Shown here: piece by piece, positions 59,601 to 64,000 of the stretch
Layout: every line of letters begins with the position of its first letter
Numbering within the stretch: position 1 is the stretch's first letter
Origin: Ariolimax columbianus
Taxonomy: Eukaryota > Mollusca > Gastropoda > Stylommatophora > Arionidae
DNA length: 64,000 nucleotides
Reading direction: 5' to 3'
Assembly: GCA_036924085.1 (NCBI GenBank)
Contig: JAVGWX010000002.1
Coordinates: forward strand, 155,290,816 to 155,354,815
Notes under the pieces: generated by a model
Seen by the model: the letters and a program-made list of their open reading frames with translations, nothing else
Database searches by the model: none
What the model was told of the DNA's origin: nothing
Translations under genes and position numbers: made by a program

Positions 59601-62600
59601 GCTGGCTGTGATGAGAGCGATGTTTTACAGGTGGGAAGATTGACTGCAGACCGAGCTTCATATCGGCTGGCTGTGATGAGAGCGACGTTCTACCAGTGGG
59701 AAGATTGACTGCAGACCGAGGGTCATATCGGCTGGCTGTGATGAGAGCGACGTTCTACAGGTGGGAAGATTGACTGCAGACCGAGGGTCATATTGGCTGG
59801 CTGTGATGAAATTGACGTTCTACAGGTGGAAAGATTGACTGCAGACCGAGGGTCATATCGGCTGGCTGAGATGAGAGCGACGTTCTACAGGTGGGAAGAT
59901 TGACTGCAGACCGAGGGTCATATCGGCTGGATGTGATGAGATTGACGTTCTACAGGTGGGAAGATTGACTGCAGACCGAGGGTCATATCGGCTGGCTGTG
60001 ATGAGAGCGACGTTCTACAGGAAGGAAGATTGACTGTAGACCGAGGGTCATATCGGCTGGCAGTGATGAGAGCGACGTTCTACAGGTGGGAAGATTGACT
60101 GCAGACCGAGGGTCATATCGGCTGGCTGTGATGAGAGCGACGTTCTACAGGTGGGAATATTGACTGCAGACCGAGGGTCATATCGGCTGGCTGTGATGAG
60201 AGCGACGTTCTACAGGTGGGAAGATTGACTGCAGACCGAGGGTCATATCGGCTGGCTGTGATGAGAGCGACGTTCTACAGGTGGGAAGATTGACTGCAGA
60301 CCGAGGGTCATATTGGCTTGCTGTGATGAGAGCGACGTTCTACAGGTGGGAAGATTGACTGCAGACCGAGGGTCATAGCGGCTGGCTGTGATGAGAGCGA
60401 CGTTCTACAGGTGGGAAGATTGACTGCAGACCGAGGGTCATGTCGGCTGGCTGTGATGAGAGCGACGTTCTACAGGTGGGAAGATTGACTGCAGACCGAG
60501 GGTCATATCGGCTGGTTGTGATGAGAGCGACGTTCTACAGGTGGGAAGATTGACTGCAGATCGAGGGTCATATCGGCTGGCTGTGATGAGAGCGACGTTC
60601 TACATGTGGGAAGATTGACTGCAGACCGAGGGTCATATCGGCTGGCTGTGGTGAGAGCGACGTTCTACAGGTGGGAAGATTGACTGCAGACCGAGGGTCA
60701 TATAGGCTGCCTGTAAAGAGAGCGACGTTCCACAGGTGAGAAGATTGACTGCAGACCGAGGGTCATATCGGCTGGCTGTGGTGAGAGCGACGTTCTACAG
60801 GTGGGAAGATTGACTGCAGACCGAGGGTCATATCGGCTGGCTGTGATGAGAGCGACGTTCTACAGGTGGGAAGATTGACTGCAGACCGAGGGTCATATCG
60901 GCTGGCTGTGATGAGAGCGACGTTCTACAGGTGGGAAGATTGACTGCAGACCGAGGGTCATATCGGCTGGCTGTGGTGAGAGCGACGTTTTACAGGTGGG
61001 AAGATTGACTGCAGACCGAGGGTCATATCGGCTGGCTGTGATGAGAGCGACGTTCTACAGGGGGGAAGATTGACTGCAGACCGAGGGTAATATCGGCTGG
61101 CTGTGATGAGAGCGGCGTTCTACAGGTGGGAAGATTGACTGCAGACCGAGGGTCATATCGGCTGGCTGTGATGAGAGCGACGTTCTACAGGTGGGAAGAT
61201 TGACTGCAGACCGAGGGTCATATCGTCTGGCTGTGATGAGAGCGACGTTCTACAGGTGAGAAGATTGACTGCAGACCGAGAGTCATATCGGCTGGCTGTG
61301 TTGAGAGCGACGTTCTACAGGTAGGAAGATTGACTGAAGACCGAGGGTCATATCGGCTGGCTGTGATGAGAGCGACGTTCTACAGGTGGGAAGATTGACT
61401 GCAGACCGAGGGTCATATCGGCTGGTTGTGATGAGAGCGACGTTCTACAGGTGGGAAGATTGACTGCAGATCGAGGGTCATATCGGCTGGCTGTGATGAG
61501 AGCGACGTTCTACATGTGGGAAGATTGACTGCAGACCGAGGGTCATATCGGCTGGCTGTGGTGAGAGCGACGTTCTACAGGTGGGAAGATTGACTGCAGA
61601 CCGAGGGTCATATCGGCTGGCTGTGATGAGAGCGACGTTCTACAGGTGGGAATATTGACTGCAGACCGAGGGTCATATCGGCTGGCTGTGATGAGAGTGA
61701 CGTTCTACAGGTGGGAAGATTGACTGCAGACCGAGGGTCATATCGGCTGGTTGTGATGAGAGCGACGTTCTACAGGTGGGAAGATTGACTGCAGACCGAG
61801 GGTCATATCGGCTGGCTGTGATGAGAGCGACGTTCTACATGTGGGAAGATTGACTGCAGACCGAGGGTCATATCGGCTGACTGTGATGAGAGCGACGTTC
61901 TACAGGTGGAAGATTGACTGCAGACCGAGGGTCATATCGGCTGGTTGTGATGAGAGCGACGTTCTACAGGTGGGAAGATTGACTGCAGACCGAGGGTCAT
62001 ATCGGCTGGATGTGATGAGAGCGACGTTCTACAGGTGGGAAGATTGACTGCAGACCGAGTGTCATATCGTCTGGCTGTGATGAGAGAGACGTTTCACAGG
62101 TGGGAAGATTGACTGCAGACCGAGGGTCATATCGGCTGGCTGTGATGAGAGCGATGTTCTACAGGTGGGAAGATTGACTGCAGACCGAGCTTCATATCGG
62201 CTGGCTGTGCTGAGAGCGACGTTCTACCGGTGGGAAGATTGACTGCAGACCGAGGGTCATATCGGCTGGCTGTGATGAGAGCGACGTTCTACAGGTGGGA
62301 AGATTGACTGCAGACCGAGGGTCATATCGGCTGGCTGTAATGAGATTGACGTTCTACAGATGGGAAGATTGACTGCAGACCGAGAGTCATATCGGCTGGC
62401 TGTGATGAGAGCGACGTTCTACAGGTGGGAAGATTGACTGCAGACCGAGGGTCATATCGGCTGGCTGTGATGAGAGCGACGTTCTACAGGTTGGAAGATT
62501 GACTGCAGACCGAGGGTCATATCGGCTGGCTGTGATGAGAGCGACGTTCTACAGGTGGGAAGATTGACTGCAGACCGAGGGTCATATCGGCTGGCTGTGA

Positions 62601-64000
62601 TGAGAGCGACGTTCTACAGGTGGGAAGATTGACTGCAGACCGAGGGTCATATCGGCTGGCTGTGCTGAGAGCGACGTTCTACAGGTGGGGAGATTGACTG
62701 CAGACCGAGGGTCATATCGGCTGGCTGTGATGAGAGCGACGTTCTACAGGTGGAAAGATTGACTGTAGACCGAGGGTCATATCGGCTGGCTGTGATGAGA
62801 GCGACGTTCTACAGGTGGGAAGATTGACTGCAGACCGAGGGTCATATCGGCTGGCTGTGATGAGAGCGACGTTCTACAGGTGGGAATATTGACTGCAGAC
62901 CGAGGGTCATATCGGCTGGTTGTGATGAGAGCGACGTTCTACAGGTGGAAAGATTGACTGCAGACCGAGGGTCATATCGGCTGGCTGTGATGAGAGCGAC
63001 GTTATACAGGTGGGAAGATTGACTGCAGACCGAGGGTCATATTGGCTGGCTGTGATGAGAGCGACGTTCTACAGGTGGGAAGATTGACTGCAGACCGAGG
63101 GTCATATCGGCTGGCTGTGATGAGAGCGACGTTATACAGGTGGGAAGATTGACTGCAGACCGAGGGTCATATTGGCTGGCTGTGATGAGAGCGACGTTCT
63201 ACAGGTGGGAAGATTGACTGCAGACCGAGGGTCATAGCGGCTGGCTGTGATGAGAGCGACGTTCTACAGGTGGGAAGATTGACTGCAGACCGAGGGTCAT
63301 ATCGGCTGGTTGTGATGAGAGCGACGTTCTACAGGTGGGAAGATTGACTGCAGACCGAGGGTCATATCGGCTGGCTGTGATGAGAGCGACGTTCTACAGG
63401 TGGGAAGATTGACTGCAGACTGAGGGTCATATCGTCTGGCTGTGATGAGAGCGACGTTTCACAGGTGGGAAGATTGACTGCAGACCGAGGGTCATATCGG
63501 CTGGCTGTGATGAGAGCGATGTTCTACAGGTGGGAAGATTGACTGCAGACCGAGCTTCATATCGGCTGGCTGTGATGAGAGCGACGTTCTACAGGTGGAA
63601 AGATTGACTGCAGACCGAGGGTCATATCAGCTGGCTGTGATGAGAGCGACGTTCTACAGGTGGGACGATTGACTGCAGACCGAGGGTCATATCGGCTGGC
63701 TGTGATGAGATTGACGTTCTACAGGTGGGAAGATTGACTGCAGACCGAGGGTCATATCGGCTGGCTGTGATGAGAGCGACGTTCTACAGGTGGGAAGATT
63801 GACTGTAGACCGAGGGTCATATCGGCTGGCTGTGATGAGAGCGACGTTCTACAGGTGGGAAGATTGACTGCAGACCGAGGGTCATATCGGCTGGCTGTGA
63901 TGAGAGCGATGTTCTACAGGTGGGAAGATTGACTGCAGACCGAGGGTCATATCGGCTGGCTGTGATGAGAGCGACGTTCTACAGGTGGGAAGATTGACTG

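Larger units (their letters stand above)
23557..64000. repeat. 65-bp satellite made from the C-terminal codons of RTE ORF2, about 622 copies
   Basis: Continuous head-to-tail units starting GTGGGAAGATTGACTGCAGA, continuing CCGAGGGTCATATCGGCTGG and CTGTGATGAGAGCGACGTTC, ending TACAG. Anchors at 23581, 23646, 23711 and 23776 give the 65-bp period. The unit is about 55% G+C with four CpG and one PstI site (CTGCAG). In the RTE frame it reads GRLTADRGSYRLAVMRATFY. As 65 is not divisible by three, the frame moves each unit, with stops; 60-68-residue frames appear only where a 64-bp unit lets three copies join. Most units differ from consensus at 0-4 positions. The array runs off the right edge, and I found no interrupting gene or spacer in it. 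Confidence 0.97.

Noticed and set aside
48779..62047. Repeated 68-residue frames (for example 48779, 50013, 54238, 59047, 61841) as small genes
   Set aside because: They are translations of three consecutive satellite units, opened by a 64-bp unit that fixes the frame. Start and stop both come from the repeat itself.
23557..64000. CRISPR array
   Set aside because: Units are contiguous, with no unique spacers and no cas genes. The sequence is eukaryotic and the unit is retrotransposon coding sequence.
23557..64000. Hammerhead ribozyme in each 65-bp unit (TGATGAG followed by GCGAC)
   Set aside because: The resemblance is partial: the CUGAUGA box lacks its first C, there is no stem II and no GAAA box. 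The text is explained by the RTE codons for VMRAT.

Overview
This window looks like a repeat-dense stretch of an animal (metazoan) nuclear genome. It holds APE-type non-LTR retrotransposons (LINEs) of two kinds, tRNA-like SINE remnants and many tandem arrays with different unit lengths. I see no host protein-coding gene, rRNA, functional tRNA or prokaryotic gene organisation. The LINE types would suit a marine invertebrate such as a mollusc or another lophotrochozoan, but that is a low-confidence guess.

Layout. 1-1440: 35-bp AT-rich satellite, open at the left edge. 1441-8070: mostly non-coding sequence with at least seven minisatellites (units 54, 16, 42, 40-42, 30 and 56 bp, plus a CTAT microsatellite), two possible tRNA-SINE remnants and a 376-bp LINE 3' fragment (5949-6324, minus) with a 13-bp target duplication. 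8070-13500: two diverged copies of a dispersed repeat; the second is split by a 3,695-bp RNase H-bearing LINE (9527-13221, minus) bounded by an exact 12-bp target duplication. 13495-15662: arrays of 21-, 51-, 3- and 22-bp units, the last cutting through an unrecognised broken reading frame.

16660-64000 is the most unusual part. An RTE-like LINE on the + strand can be followed through its endonuclease, linker, RT fingers, RT palm and C-terminus. It is broken up by five tandem arrays, each built from the LINE's own coding sequence at that point: 33 bp (17815-19201), 46 bp (19202-19915), 37 bp (19976-20327), 52 bp (23314-23521) and 65 bp (23557 to the window end). The last is a satellite of about 622 copies and more than 40 kb, made from the C-terminal codons of ORF2, with higher-order structure and at least two domains. 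A second RNase H-type LINE copy (20758-22385, minus) is nested in the RT domain with a 10-bp target duplication.

Nothing here need be an active gene. The best coding unit is the 885-residue endonuclease/RT frame at 10563-13220, which is 5'-truncated and cut from its RNase H domain by one frameshift. The main message is evolutionary: retrotransposon insertions act as substrate for tandem amplification, and one decaying RTE copy appears to have seeded a large satellite.
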